Assembly: GCA_033030425.1 (NCBI GenBank) | Contig: JAUFSD010000006.1 | Coordinates: forward strand, 1,674,001-1,738,000 | DNA: 64,000 bases | Reading direction: 5' to 3' | Source: Verpa conica | Lineage: Eukaryota; Ascomycota; Pezizomycetes; Pezizales; Morchellaceae | Shown here: positions 10,701-23,180 of the stretch, in pieces | Layout of the letters: every line of letters begins with the position of its first letter | Numbering within the stretch: position 1 is the stretch's first letter | Made by a program: the position numbers and the translations under genes | The notes under the pieces: generated by a model | Told to the model about the DNA's origin: nothing | The model's database searches: none | The model's input: only the letters and a program-made list of their open reading frames with translations

Positions 10701-13700
10701 TGGAGTCTCTGTGTTGTTCGACCCCCTACGAGTGCCAGGGGGAACCTTGGCCGAGAAGGAAAAGAAAGACGATGATGTGGATATGCAAGATGCCGATGGA
10801 GATTCAAACGACGGCCCTAATAGTGATGAGCCCATGGGTGAAGCACAAGATGACGATGTGAAGCCGACTTACAGATATCCAGCAGGATATTTCTTCAAGA
10901 GTCCGGAAGATCCACTCTATATTGCTGTTCACGAGTTGCGAGATAAACTTGGGGAGGTTTTACATAAAGTGCATGTCTTTTTAACTGAATCGCAAGAGGA
11001 TGATGTTCCCTGTTTCAATGCTCTATATACGGTACGAAACTTTTTAGTCTTATCTCTTTTCTCTCGAGCTAACTGTACTCTAGGCGTATCGTTCGTGGTT
11101 TGTGGATGTTGGGATCGAAAGGTCGGCCCATGTGCTAGACAGAGTAACCCGGCTCTTTGCTGCAGACATTCATCCGTTCAAAGTCAGCGGACTACGAAAA
11201 AATTATCCCCGTCCACTTCTACTACGAAGGGCGAATGTTTATCATCTTCAGCGTCTCAGGCATAATGCTGGGCCTCGACCACTATCTGTTATGGATAAGA
11301 CACTCTTGTTGGATCTTGCGGAGTCGTGTGTATCACTTTATACCGAGATCCGTCGGCATGCACAGAGCGCTGGAGATTCGGCAACGAAGGTTATCATCAA
11401 TGCAAGGCCTCTTGTGATCCCACCACTATTGACTGCTTTCGAAGAATCTTTGAAGACCAACGACTTCAGGCGTATGAAGGGTGCTATGTACAGTCTTTTG
11501 TTTGGATCTCTAGCCAAGACTGCAGGCCGCGATTGGCGATATACCCCTTCATTAATCAAGGCTTTTATTGCAGCAAGTACAGCAGATAAACCATCAGTCC
11601 AGAAGCTTGCTACCAATGCAGTTTACCAAGTCATGGATTATGGGAGACCCTTAGAACGAATGGTCATATTGAACGAGGAAACTGTCAGAAGGATTGCGCC
11701 TAACGAAGACCTGCTTGCTGTAATTACTAAGAAACGAGAGCAGATTGCAAGGAAAAGAAAGCGGATCGAGGGTAAGAAGGCTGATCTCGCACTAGAGCTT
11801 GTTGAGCTTGCGAAGAACTCGCATTGGAAGACTGCCAGCCGCACGGCAACCGTTGTTGTCAACCTGGGGCTGAGATTCCACACCATTGCGCCAGATTCAA
11901 TGCTAGAATTGACAACTAAGGGCACCATCGACAGCCACCCCGGCCTAAGAGGGCTATACTCGGGAGCTTTGGTCGCTTTATTCTGCCTCATTGAACTCCG
12001 AGCAACTTGTGAGCACAACTACCGGAATTTCCTGTTGGATAAGCTTACTCTACCAAATAAGCTTTCGGTGCCGACAAGATCGGATGACCCTAATTGGACT
12101 GAAGACTTTTTGGAGTCTTTCACGAAGGCAGATGCCAAGTACTACGTGGACCATGATTATCCTGGTTGGTTGGTATGGGGAAAAAACTTCCCGGGGTACG
12201 AGGTAAACCCGAAAGAAGGATTGCAATTTGATGAAGTTGAGACCAACGCTCGTAAAACGATTGCCAATCTACTCAACAGGGATTGGTTCAAGACTTTCTT
12301 TGAATATCTCAAGCAAGAACCACGTGATGGATCCCCAGATAGATTTCGAATGGCCAGCTCAATGTTACTCCAATTCGCTTTCGAATTGATGAGGGATGGG
12401 TTGACACCCGTGACATACGACCAAATCAAGGAAGAGACTGAGGCGGTGTTTGAAGATGGAAGTGATAAGCATCAGCACCGAGCAACGGCGGAGATTCTTG
12501 GAGCTCTCGTATCTGCATACAGAGACTCTACAGTAGAGAATAGAGATGCGATGTGGAATCACGTCTTTCCAATTGTGAAAAGAATATTTGAAGATGGCCT
12601 TACACCAGAGAATTCCTCTTACTGGTCTTCATTCTTACACCTTGTTTTGGTAGGTCATCTAGAGTACTTAACTTTTAACTATTATATCTTGCTAACCCCA
12701 GCTATAGCAAGGAAAGGATCTTAGACGGTCATGGCCCATCGTTGAATGGTTGACCAATTTTAGACTGGATATGAGCTCAAATGCTGCTTTCAAGGAGAGC
12801 TCCAAGATCCAGCTTTTGCAGCAGTGTATTTTGGAGGCTGGGTGGCATTTCCGGTTGGAAAAACCAATACTTGAGGACTTTCTGAAGCATATTGATCATC
12901 CGTACAAAGGTAAGTTGGTGTACCCAAAGGCTACAGCTGTTGATTACTAAATTCTTATCAATTTAGGTGTAAGAGAGGCAATGGGCCAAACATTAGGGAG
13001 TCTTTACAGATCTAGACATTATGAGTCGTACAGAGATGTGAAGACACTGATGGAAACTCAAGGCAAGATTTCATCGGTCGGAACTACTCCGTATAAACCA
13101 ACAGAAGAATTTTCTACCACAATCACCGATGTATTCAAAAGACTTGAGAAGTGGCGGCATGAACGGACACCTGGGCAGCAAGCACCATCTTCATACACTG
13201 CGGGAAGCAAGACGGTACTTTTATGGCTAGATACGACTCTATCATCGCATGAGTGCACACAGTTGATCCCGTTTTTCCCGGACATGTTCATGGGTGAGAT
13301 GTTGCACATGATGGATATCAAGGAAGATCCGGAATTGATGTCGCTCGCATATCATGTATTCAGGCACCTTCCCAACATTCCCCTTCCATATAAAGAGGAC
13401 CATGAATTCATTTCGGCTCTGATTCGCATTGGGACCACATCACCTTTGTGGCATCAAAGGTTACGCGTATTGATTAACATGCAGGTCATATACTTCCGGC
13501 GTCTGTTTCTTATTACGGCTGAAGAGAAGCAACGAATTTTTACATGTGTTTCAACAATGCTAGAAGATTCACAGCTTGAGGTCAGACTCGGTGCCGCAAC
13601 AACACTCTCAGGGATGGTCCGATGCTCGCCAGTTCGCCTAAGAGAGGGGATTGTACAGGAACTCAAGAAGAAATTTACGAAGATGCTAAATAGTAACCGA

Positions 13701-14082
13701 CTCCCGAAGAGATCGCCAGCCGGAACACCAACACCAGATTATAACCGCATCATCTTAATACGACATGCAGCAGTTCTTGGACTCGGCGCTTTAGTACAGG
13801 CATTCCCGTATACCTCACCGCCACCTACCTGGCTGCCAGAGGTATTAGCAACGCTAGCGGTAAAAGCTGCGGCAGATCCGGGGATGGTTGGTAAGAGTGT
13901 CAAGTCAGCCTTAGGGGAATTCAAGAAGACTAGGCAAGACACATGGCATGTAGACGTGAAGGTATGATAATTACATAAATATATCTCGAACAGCGCTCTA
14001 CTAACACTGTGAATCACAGGCTTTTACATCAGATCAACTCGAGGACCTCGAGGGCGTACTGTGGAAGAGCTACTTTGCGTAA
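7739..14082 (+). CDS. BLM10: proteasome activator BLM10/PA200
   Basis: A giant HEAT-repeat cap that binds the ends of the 20S proteasome core and opens its gate, mainly nuclear. Nine exons: 7739-8163, 8295-8511, 8563-8680, 8733-10409, 10460-11031, 11084-12649, 12708-12909, 12967-13961, 14020-14082. All eight introns are GT..AG and phases agree, giving 1944 residues, within the family range (yeast about 2140). Recognisable blocks include YFRYLPYEVEDEAERQRNLE near the N-terminus, DWRPLFKELK, FHLWSLVNRSR, a long helical-repeat body, YPRPLLLRRANVYHLQRLRH and a conserved C-terminal third. A low-complexity acidic insert (Asp/Met/Gly-rich) lies in exon 5. The last exon encodes only 20 residues and ends in SYFA, so the usual penultimate Tyr of the gate-opening HbYX tail is Phe. 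The start has ATCATGAGC context after a pyrimidine-rich leader. Confidence 0.93.
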
Positions 14083-16448
14083 TAAAAAAAAGGAGAACAC
14101 CGTATACGAAGGGAAAGGGAAATGGAAAGCCTGTTGAATCTGTGCAGAAGACGCAGCTTAGTGTGCCCTGTTTTTTCCGTTAGTATTAGAGGTCCCAAGA
14201 CACATAAAGGCTGCAGCGTTTGTTTCTTGTCTTTTTCCTTTCTAAGTCCTTAGTCTGAATAAAATTCGCGGCTTTGGGCATAGATGAGTATGTGTATCTG
14301 TAACATAGACGGTTTATACAAAACTTGCTTATTGTTGTAACACAAGGCCTAGGGCTGGCAGGGCTTTAATGGTGTGCTGCATTGACATTACTAGTTATTG
14401 GTCTATTCTATTGGTTATCGATAACGGCATGCCTGAAATTCACTTTTGAGAAAGATACCGCCTATGTTGTGACTGGTGCCCATGTAAGCTTGAGGAGCAT
14501 GTGGTGTCACTCGGAAAGCTTATTTACGAATTGAAAGAGCTCGGATAACGATTCGGGGCATATGAGCGCGTATGACCAGGCCTAGCAGTGGTACAAAGAC
14601 ATAATTGGTCTTATGCTCAGACTCGGGTGTATGGACACGATAGGAGAAAAGAAATAGGTGTTGTCTTATTGATTTGTCCATTATGCCCTCAGCCTCGTCA
14701 ACCTTGTGAAAGTGCAGCGGAAGAGATATATCACTAAATAGAAAACCTTGGGTAGCAATTGGACTTGAATAATTGTCAAGGCGGCCATATCCAATGCAAC
14801 GGGTTTGAAAAGGCAAGAGCTTTATATAACGGCATTGCCTTATATTCAAACAAACTAGCGTATTTTTAGTTGCGTGTTTTGTTTAAAATTTCCCGGAATA
14901 CATCACACTGCATGAATTCCGTTGTGCTGTAATTTCCTTTGCCTAAAGCTTTAGAGCCGATTAGTATACTGGAGGTGTTTTCTACCTCATGATTTGCGTC
15001 CTCACAATGTATCCTTGAGTTATACACGAATGTATAAGTAGGTTATTGCAACCTGATAGAACATGGACCTCTGCACGGACAGTCCGTCGGCCTGCAACTA
15101 TAGGGTTGCCCATTATGTAGTCCAATTCCCACAACTTTGTTGGCGTGACAAAGTCCTGTCTGTGTAAGCGGCGCAAACGAAGCTTAACAACCAGCGCACG
15201 TGCCGTAATCCTCTTCTTCCAAGTTCTACTCTACCCAGCGGTAGTTGGCTGGACGCCACTGCGCAACACCCAGATTGGGCCCAATCGGAATATCTGTTGG
15301 TGTCTGACAACAGATCTTTTGTGGCCAAGCTTGCGCGTATCAGGAACCAGCAGCCACCGCCAGCCGGGGAGACCCATGTCGGTGTGGTGTATCATTAGCT
15401 AGATATCTGTGGGTCTAAACGTGGCAATCTCGAGTCCATCTGGCGGACGTTTCTGGGAGAGAACTACTGGTCTATAGACTGCAAGAACGGAGGGCGTCTG
15501 CCTTTTCTGCCTTGTCAACGCAGGTAAGCGTAAACGATTGATTCGGCAGATAGAAGCAAATGTACAATACTCTGGAGCACTCTAGAGCAGGTTCGTGCAG
15601 CGTGCAGATGCGAGGTTCGGTTCGGTTCTGGTCTTGAGACTTGAGCACTCTACATCTGTGCCTATTCCGTTGACTTTGAGAAATTGGCAAGAGCTCGGCG
15701 TCGGGGTGGCTAGTGCATACAACAGCCAGGGCCCACTGGTGCAGCGTTGTGACGACACGGGCCAAGAGTCCTCTGGTGGTTCTGCCGTCGCATGCTGGTA
15801 GCGACAAGTTACAGCTCTCCCATCGGATTTTTTTCTCATCATCCGTCCCACACACATAATTCACACCCCCTCTCTTCTCTTCTCCTTCCCTTCCCCGTCA
15901 TCCCCATCTCCACTTCCTCTGACCCCGCTTGTTCCATCTACGCTGCTGGTGTCCTCTACACTCTCGAGGGACTAGCATACTCCAGCTCCCTGTATTCATC
16001 CGTCCAGGCGAGCCACTAAGTGCAATTACTATTTTCGAGTCCTCCGTCAGCTCTGACTGATCCCACTCGCAGATCCGGTTCATAAATTCGTAAAGACGTT
16101 ATTATCTTCAAAGTCTTCTGCAAGCGTTTGTACTAAGCACTTACGAGTCCTTCCTGATCTACATTACCGGACAAAAAAAAAAAAAAATTTCTAGACCAAC
16201 TTTCTTTTCTACAGCAACCAAATATATCGATCATATGCGGCAGCAGCACTCTTTATCAATAATTTAAGAAGAAATTTAAATAATATATATAAAAAAAAAA
16301 GATCTTGCTACGTATAAAATACCGAGTAAGAGATTCTAGTAACCCTGCTAGCTTTCATCACAGCTCTTGCGATCCTCTAACATCCGGAGAATCCCAGCAA
16401 GCTCAGACTTCCTAAAGCAACGGTAAAGATTCAAGAAGACATATTTAG
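14083..16448. other. intergenic between BLM10 and the YTH gene
   Basis: About 2.4 kb. No ORF resembles a known protein. The first 250 bp should be the BLM10 3' UTR. From about 15800 onward a C/T-rich leader-like composition precedes the YTH gene, and an A-run of about 16 bases lies at 16172-16187. Overlapping short ORFs on both strands near 15470-15860 look like chance reading of higher-GC DNA. Confidence 0.5.
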
Positions 16449-19400
16449 ATGCCGCCCGAGGGTTCACGTAGAAGCTTGGAGGAGAGAGTGGACTATCCTC
16501 CACCTCGTCAGTCCCGAAGTCATCATCAATACAGCAGTAGCAATCAGGGATACTCTAGGTCTAGGTCGATCGATAATCGCTCAAAGCAACACCATCGTCA
16601 GCAGGAACAGCTTTCATACGACGATAGTACCTCAGCAGAATTCAATTCAGGAGACATGTACGACGATCACCAAAAGGATGATGACCCTAATGTGAATAAA
16701 GCTCTCGAGGACCGGATCTCTACTTCCATACCTAGCCAGGACTATAATAGAGATATCTCGCCGGAAGGGAATGAAGATTATATCAATCAAAGCGATGGCA
16801 ACTCCATGAACGGAAACCAGAGGTTATCGGGATCTTCCAAGGTATGGGCGACTATTGTCGTTTCCAAAATATATACTAAAATTATGCAGGAGGACACACT
16901 ATCCACTCTTAACAATGATATGACGAATGACAAACAGCAATCAGGATACTTAGGACTTAACACGAGCCAGAATGGGGTAGGGTCCAGGAATTCGGCTGAC
17001 AAGGAGAATTCGAGTCCAACTTCTAAAGATTCCTCGGCCGCTTCTAAGAGTGTAGGTCCGGAAGAATTACGTCAAAAGGTGCTTGAGTCTTTGGCTGAAA
17101 AGAAGAAAAAGGCTGCAGTTTTTATGAACCAAGAAAAAGAGGGGACGGGGAAACTAGACCCCTCCCCGGAAACTAAGACGGTATCTACGGCAACTAGTGG
17201 GGACCCTATTAGCGGCGCGGATAATATTCAACGTAAGGGATCGGCATCTAACCCTGAGCGCGATGCAGCTGTCAATGCTCTTTTAGCTGAAGCGATGGGC
17301 TCAGTAAAGCCAACGTCTGGTAAATCGGATACCACACCAACCGAACCGTCTAAAGTTGGACGGGGGTCACCTATTGATGACTCATTTGATCCAGCTCGTC
17401 GCAAGAAGCATTATCCAGATGATTTAAAACTCAGCGGAAAGTCGACAGGAAATGAACACCATAAAACTTCTTCCCCTAGGACAGGTCCTGATCATGATCC
17501 TGATTCTTCTCGTCGGAGTAGTTTCCCGGGTCACTATCTTCCCACAGCTCGGAATGACAAGCAGTTTCGAGGAAGAAATGCGTCGCGAGAAGAAGGCTAT
17601 AAGGAAGGGCATGGTAGCTTCAGCCGCACCCCTACTTCAGCGACACGATCAGAGTTTTCTCGTGGACCACGTGGCGGGTATGAACATGAAGAACGGGATA
17701 GAAGAGATAGCTCTCGCCAGGATGTCCGTCACCGATATGAGGACCCCCCGCTTTCTGCTAAAGAACTAAGACACCCTGGGGAAAAAATAAGCCCGACTGA
17801 TAGGGAGCCTCGAAGAGGTGATAGCGACCATCGTGGTCATTATGCGGAAGAAGAAGAAAAGATTCGTGGGCGTAGAAGTGACAGCTTATACAAGGTTCCA
17901 GAAGCTCCAAGAGATGAATCTAGGGATCCTTATTCAGGGGCATTGAGGCACCCACGTCCAGCCTGGCATGCACAGGATCTTGCAATCGAAGCTCCTCCCT
18001 ATCCTGCTGGTCCACCGGGCCGGTATCTTCCTCCCCGCGACGATCCTCGTATGACTCGTCCTCCAGAGACGGATTATGCTGCACTATATTATAGGGACTT
18101 GCCTGAATGGCTTGAAATTACCGGCTACCACGATTTTCCATACCGTCAAATGCATCTTCAGCGTCATCGCGAATCCCGGGTCTTGGAAGAAAGAAGATTA
18201 GTTATAGAAGACGACCCAGGGTATATGACACGTCCGCAGGCAATTGCACCTCGAGAGGATGATGTAAGAAGAGTGCGTGCATCATCTGCATATGCAATGC
18301 CTCCACCACCGGGAATACCATCCCGTGATGAGAGAGAATTATCTAGTCGTGCTCATGAAGTACCACTTCGCGCCCCGTCCAGAGCAGCTATGTATCCACC
18401 TGTTCCAAGATTGGATGAAAGGCCGCGTTATGCGGAAGAATTTCGGGCCTCCCCACCTCCGGGAGACGCTGGAAGCCTTAAGAGGCGGATATCTTTCCGT
18501 GAGGACGATTATGAGGATCCATCTCGCCCTGCTGGGAAGTCTGCCCGTCTCGGCTACGAAACTTCACACCGTGCTCCACCATCGGAAGAATATGGAAATA
18601 ATGAAGCATTTGGACATAACAAAGCCTTTTCAAATGCTCGTTCTGGGCATTCAGAACCTGCTGACAATAGGCATCCATCCAGGCGTATTAAAGAAGAACG
18701 TTTTGAAGATGCTGAGGACGAGGCCTCTGCAGTACGTCAGAGCTTATCTAAGAGAATTGCCGCAAGCCGTGGCCGCGAAGTATCACCGCCACCACTTTTA
18801 GAAAGTCGTATCCGAAAGCCAAGTCCATCTCATCGTAGATATGAAAATGATTCCCGTAAGGAGGGTTTCGTCAAGCGAGACCATGATGAAGGGACTTCAG
18901 GGCTCTCAAATAAATTCCACCGCGAAGACGGTCGTCCTCAACGCAAGGCGTTCGATAAGGAGCATCGTACACCAGAACAGTCGCCTAGGTTCCAAAAAGA
19001 ATTTCAGAAGCCAGGCCGAACAGCTTCTGGGAAGTTCGCTTCTAGGGATGATTTCCGAAAGCCCTTTCAGCACCCAAGGCGCTTTTCTGATGAATTTCAT
19101 TCTCCAGGAAGTAACATAGGTCGGCGATCCTCATTCGATGATTTCAAGAAGAAGCCTGGCTTTGGCCGTGGTCGTGGCCGTGGGGGCGGGGGTTTTCACA
19201 AAGAATTCCATCCGTCAACTCGTCATGACAATAAAGAGTTTTATGCCGATCCCATGGATGTTGACAGGAGGCCAGAAAATACTATTGGTAAGTCTTTTAT
19301 GTCTTAGCGTACCTATCTAGTTACCGAAATAAACTACCAAACCGAACTCAATCCGGGATATGGCAAGGAGAGCCAGCTCGGATCAGGTTTTTAGGTGGTG

Positions 19401-20067
19401 AAGTTCGGTAACTATTGTTATAACGTATATATTGTTTGTAATAGAGAAGGTTACTCACAAATACCCCTCTTTACCTCTTAGATACAAGGGGTAATGATAC
19501 GAGATACTTTGTGGTGAAGAGTTTTAATCACGATAACGTGACAATGGCCCAAAAAGATGTAAGATGAATTTTTCTGCCATTCAATTTGTTGTGGCCTAAT
19601 TTTACTGGATAGGAACTTTGGGCAACACAAAAGAAAAACTCGGAGATCTTTGAAGAAGCCTTTAAAACATCGCGTGACGTTATACTTGTCTTTTCTGTTA
19701 ATAAGAGTGGGAAATTCCAAGGCTATGTAAGTTCTATTAGATTTAATCAACTTCCTATGATTCATACACTAACAACATTATAAAGGCCCGTATGGAATCT
19801 GCGCCGGGAACAGCACCGGTCCCCACTTGGGCCAAAAATCTTCTTTGGGAATCATCTGGACCTTTCCGTATCAGTTGGATCACTATTTGTGATATTAGCT
19901 TCCACCGAGTGGCACATCTTAACAATCGTTTGAACGAGGACCAACCGGTTCTTATCGGACGTGATGGACAGGAAATCGACACTGATTGTGGTGCTGCGCT
20001 ATGCAAGCTAATCGATGAGAGCGCTGCGTATCGTCGGTCATTTGCCGATAATGGTGCTGGCAACTAA
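16449..20067 (+). CDS. YTH-domain m6A-reader-like protein (YTHDC1/Mmi1 type)
   Basis: Predicted RNA-binding protein that recognises N6-methyladenosine or a related RNA motif, probably nuclear. Exons: 16449-16841, 16890-19287, 19482-19558, 19613-19726, 19786-20067, giving 1087 residues. Residues 1 to about 930 are disordered and rich in Arg, Ser, Asp, Glu and Pro. The YTH domain (about 936-1065) is split over three short introns: RYFVVKSFNHDNV, ELWATQKKN, SRDVILVFSVNKSGKFQGYA, FRISWITICD and IGRDGQEI. It matches the DC1 subtype better than DF. Likely methyl-A cage aromatics are W959, W1009 and W1015, by analogy with known YTH structures. The first intron is only 48 nt, a multiple of three and open in frame, with TACTAAAAT before its acceptor; retention would insert 16 residues. 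The family call is firm; the target is unknown. Confidence 0.9.
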
Positions 20068-21061
20068 TCGAAGATCCATTATACGAAATACAATTGAACT
20101 GAACGGCTACTTTTTTTTTCTTTCTGTTCGAGAGACAGAACTCACAATATGATGGGGAAGAACTTCTTTTTGGGGGGGAGAAGATTACTTGAGGTTGCTA
20201 TAATATTTGACTTAGTATGGTTTTGAGGTCAAGCGGCCTTTTTCACTCGTGTTTCGGGTACTATCGACCTCGTTTTTGCGAGTTACACATATAAGAAATT
20301 GGTCAAAAATGAACCAAGAGCATAAAAGATATAAAGACAAGGGGATAATTTACGTCTACCGAATACTTAAATATTGAGGTTGGAACGACGCGTAACTTCA
20401 ACAATATAAGGTTACGGAGGCTATAAAACCGGAGAGTAAGGACAATATGTATGAGGAAGCATAGCACAATGAGCTGAGGTTGAGTCGATATTTCCAATTT
20501 TCATTTTTTTTCTCCACACCATATGTCATTATTTACGTTCTTTGATGTTTAACTTCCTTTGGTGTTTTGCTTTTTGTTATTATTATTCTAAAAGTCCGCT
20601 CCACACTCCCTGTAAATGTTGTTTGTTCGAATAATAGTTTCTACTGTGTTTTAATAAAAGTAGTGAAATGGTGTTTGCATATTCTCAATACTAGCCGTAT
20701 AGATGGCTCTGAACTGCTTAATCTCGCGGGATATTTCTTTCCATAGCCTTAGATACTTCGCATCACACTACTTTGTATATAACAAGCAGTCAAAGTTATG
20801 GGCTATTGTAATCGATGCCTTAATGAGCATATGCTGGAATGAATGTAAATTAAATTCTAATTTATACAAAAACGCCTTTCCCATGCATGGTCAACCAATG
20901 CTTTAGATATAAATTGCCAAGGCCCGCAAGAAAGTAGATCATGTGATCCTTTTTATGCTATCTATTAAACAGAACCTCTCAGAGATTATTCTAGTTGAGA
21001 CGTCAGCACATAGTCAAACTTAGAAACTCGAGGCGGATTGTGTATTTACCCTAGGATCTCA
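20068..21061. other. intergenic, no gene seen
   Basis: About 1 kb, AT-rich, between the convergent YTH gene and the small secreted-protein gene. It should contain both 3' UTRs. No repeat or conserved ORF was recognised. Confidence 0.5.
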
Positions 21062-21380
21062 TTATAGCTCACTAGAAATTATATCCAAAACATCATCAAG
21101 CAAGTTGATATCAAACTCTTCCTCAAATTTGATAATATCATCCATATCTACAAGCCTCACAGCGTTAGTGGTATGTCTTTTTTTTCCCTGGGGGGTGGGG
21201 GGGGATGTGTGCTCGGCGCTTACCTTTAGGGCTGATTCCTATATCCATAAAGACCAAACGCTCATCAACATCGTCATGGTCATAAAAGTCAAGACCCCGT
21301 GGGAAGTCTGCAAAGATTGGAACAGATAGAGCGCCAGTAGAGAAGAGGATGATTGCGAGAGAAGTGATGTGGAAATGCAT
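21062..21380 (-). CDS. small secreted acidic protein, effector-like candidate
   Basis: Two exons (21380-21224 and 21147-21062) joined by a GTAAGC..TAG intron in matching phase give an 80-residue protein. Residues 1 to about 19 (MHFHITSLAIILFSTGALS) are a clean signal peptide with a likely cut before VPIF. The mature part of about 60 residues is acidic (DFYDHDDVDERL, DMDDIIKFEEEFD), has no cysteine, and ends with alternating hydrophobic/acidic residues that suggest an amphipathic helix. A TATATAA-like box sits at 21411-21420, just upstream of the start. I do not recognise a family. Small, secreted and orphan fits a candidate effector or cell-surface peptide, but function is not shown. The intron and signal peptide support a real gene. 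Confidence 0.6.
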
Positions 21381-21410
21381 TTCTTTTTCCTTCTTGATTA
21401 TTTGTTGTGA

Positions 21411-21420
21411 TTATATAAAA
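21411..21420 (-). promoter_or_regulatory. TATA-like box upstream of the small secreted-protein gene
   Basis: On the minus strand the site reads TTTTATATAA, 31-40 bp before the ATG at 21380. If used, transcription would start very close to the ATG and leave a short leader. It could also be chance in AT-rich DNA. Confidence 0.35.
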
Positions 21421-22556
21421 GTAGTGAATAGGAGAGATTGCGATTTTATTTCAGCTGACTGACTCGGCTAGATTTCTGGAGTTTTTCTTTGGAAGTAGCG
21501 TAAAGTCGAGGCGTCTTAGTGCTATAGTAATGAATCTCAAAAAAAAAAAAAAAAAATGGGTGAGGTAGTGGTCATGATATATACTGGTTTTTTATTATTA
21601 TTATTGAAGTTGAAGTGATTACACAACCCAGCTATGTAGAAAGTGGATGTTGGATATTTTTAGCACATTCAATGCGACTGGTCGTTCTTTAAACCCTATG
21701 CCTCTAATCAACATGATCGTCAAGTTTCAATAAGTCGTAGAATTACATGACATCTCTCATGTAGTATTAATTATTTAGGTGTTGCGCCGCCTTCGCCAGG
21801 ATTACATCTCACTGGTTTCAGCCTCCTCATAGTGTGGTGTGTGGCACAGTATGGAATCCGTGCCAGATAGTACTACGTACCGGTGAGTAGGAGGGGGTTT
21901 CTATCTCACTTAGAGTTATTAGACGATGTACTGCCAGGCTCCGGTGGGTAAATTTAGGAATGTTGAGTGTAGGGGGGGGGGAGTGCTCGGGTATATGGTT
22001 TCATTGGGCGAAGCCGAGCCCCCAAGGATTCAAGGTTGCACTTTGACTTCATGGGGGTTAAAAGGAAGAAGTGATAGGGTTAGCGACTATGAAATCGTAG
22101 TTGCTAAATGTAAGTGAATCAATTAATGCCCCAACTGAGACTTCGTAGTCAGGATTTATTGTTCATTTCTTGTTTAGTTGACTCTGGGGAATTTAGTCTA
22201 GATAATATCGAGGCTTAAGGGGATTTCATCCTTGTACTGTATCAATTGCTAATGCTACTTTCTAGACTACATAGCCTTACATCGATCGTTTCGTTTGTGA
22301 AGCCTGTATTGCTTATTTGTACTTACCAGCCCCCCATATAATAGACAATAATTAGATGGCTACTCTAGATTATTTTGGGATTAAATAATTAAAAGAGTCT
22401 GTATTATTTAGAACACTGATGTTGTGTCTCCAGTGCGGGAAGTAAATATACCCACGCACATCTTACCTGACTATTTACTTCCCCAACCAACCCCCACAAA
22501 AAAGAAAACCAATACACGATACCACAAGACGCCCTCCCCCGGCCCGGCTCCACACC
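21421..22556. other. intergenic between secreted-protein gene and dynactin p27
   Basis: About 1.1 kb. It has an A-run at about 21540-21556, a TTA repeat near 21592-21605 and a run of ten G at 21972-21981. The reading frame at 21926-22117 resembles nothing. The last 100 bp before 22557 is C-rich, consistent with the leader of the dynactin gene. Confidence 0.45.
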
Positions 22557-23180
22557 ATGGCTCCAAAATCCCGTGCCCCCGTCGCTGAAGTGATCAAACC
22601 CCCCGTCGACTTCTCCCCCTCGATAGTGATGGCCGAAACCGCATCCCTTGTCGGCACACACCGCATCCGCATCTCCGCCAACACCGTAGTCCACCCACGC
22701 TGCAAAATCAACTCGACCCTGGGGCCCATCACGATCGGGAAACACTGCATCATCAGCGAGCGAACGCAGATCACGGCGCCTGACGCACAGGGCTTGGTTA
22801 TTGGGGACGGGGTGATTGTGGAAGTCAATGCGATTGTTGAAGCGAGGGAGGTGGGGGAGGGAACGACGGTGGAAGTAGGGGTTAGGGTTGGTAAAAAGGC
22901 TGTTGTTGGGAAGGTTAGTTTCTTTTATTTGTCCATCCCCTCCTCCTCCTCCTCCCCCCCTCCTTGGGCTTTTGGTAATGGTTGGTAGAATTGTAAACTC
23001 TCGCCGTTAACAAAGGTGGCGGACGCGGAGGTCCTTCCGGATAATACTGTAGTTTATGGAGATGGGGAGAGAAGAATTGATGCGTCAGGGCAGGAAGCAG
23101 CAAGGAGGAGGCTGTTGGAGTTGCATGTGGAGAGCTTGAGGGTTCTTATCCCAAGTAATGCATCGAAATGGATGTCCTGA
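22557..23180 (+). CDS. dynactin subunit 6 (p27)
   Basis: Pointed-end subunit of dynactin, the cofactor that links cytoplasmic dynein to cargo; in filamentous fungi the complex serves nuclear and vesicle movement. Two exons (22557-22913 and 23016-23180) give 173 residues, close to the family size. The first exon has imperfect hexapeptide repeats of a left-handed beta-helix: VVHPRCKI, GPITIGKHCIISERTQI, LVIGDGVIVEVNAIVEA, then GEGTTVEVGVRVGKKAVVGK. Exon 2 gives the usual end of the helix, LPDNTVVYGDGERR, and a C-terminal alpha helix. The intron is 102 bp, GTTAGT..AAAG, with a weak branch site, so the acceptor is less certain than the rest. In Neurospora, p25/p27 dynactin genes belong to the ropy class; I give no symbol because p25 and p27 are easily confused without a search. 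Confidence 0.8.
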
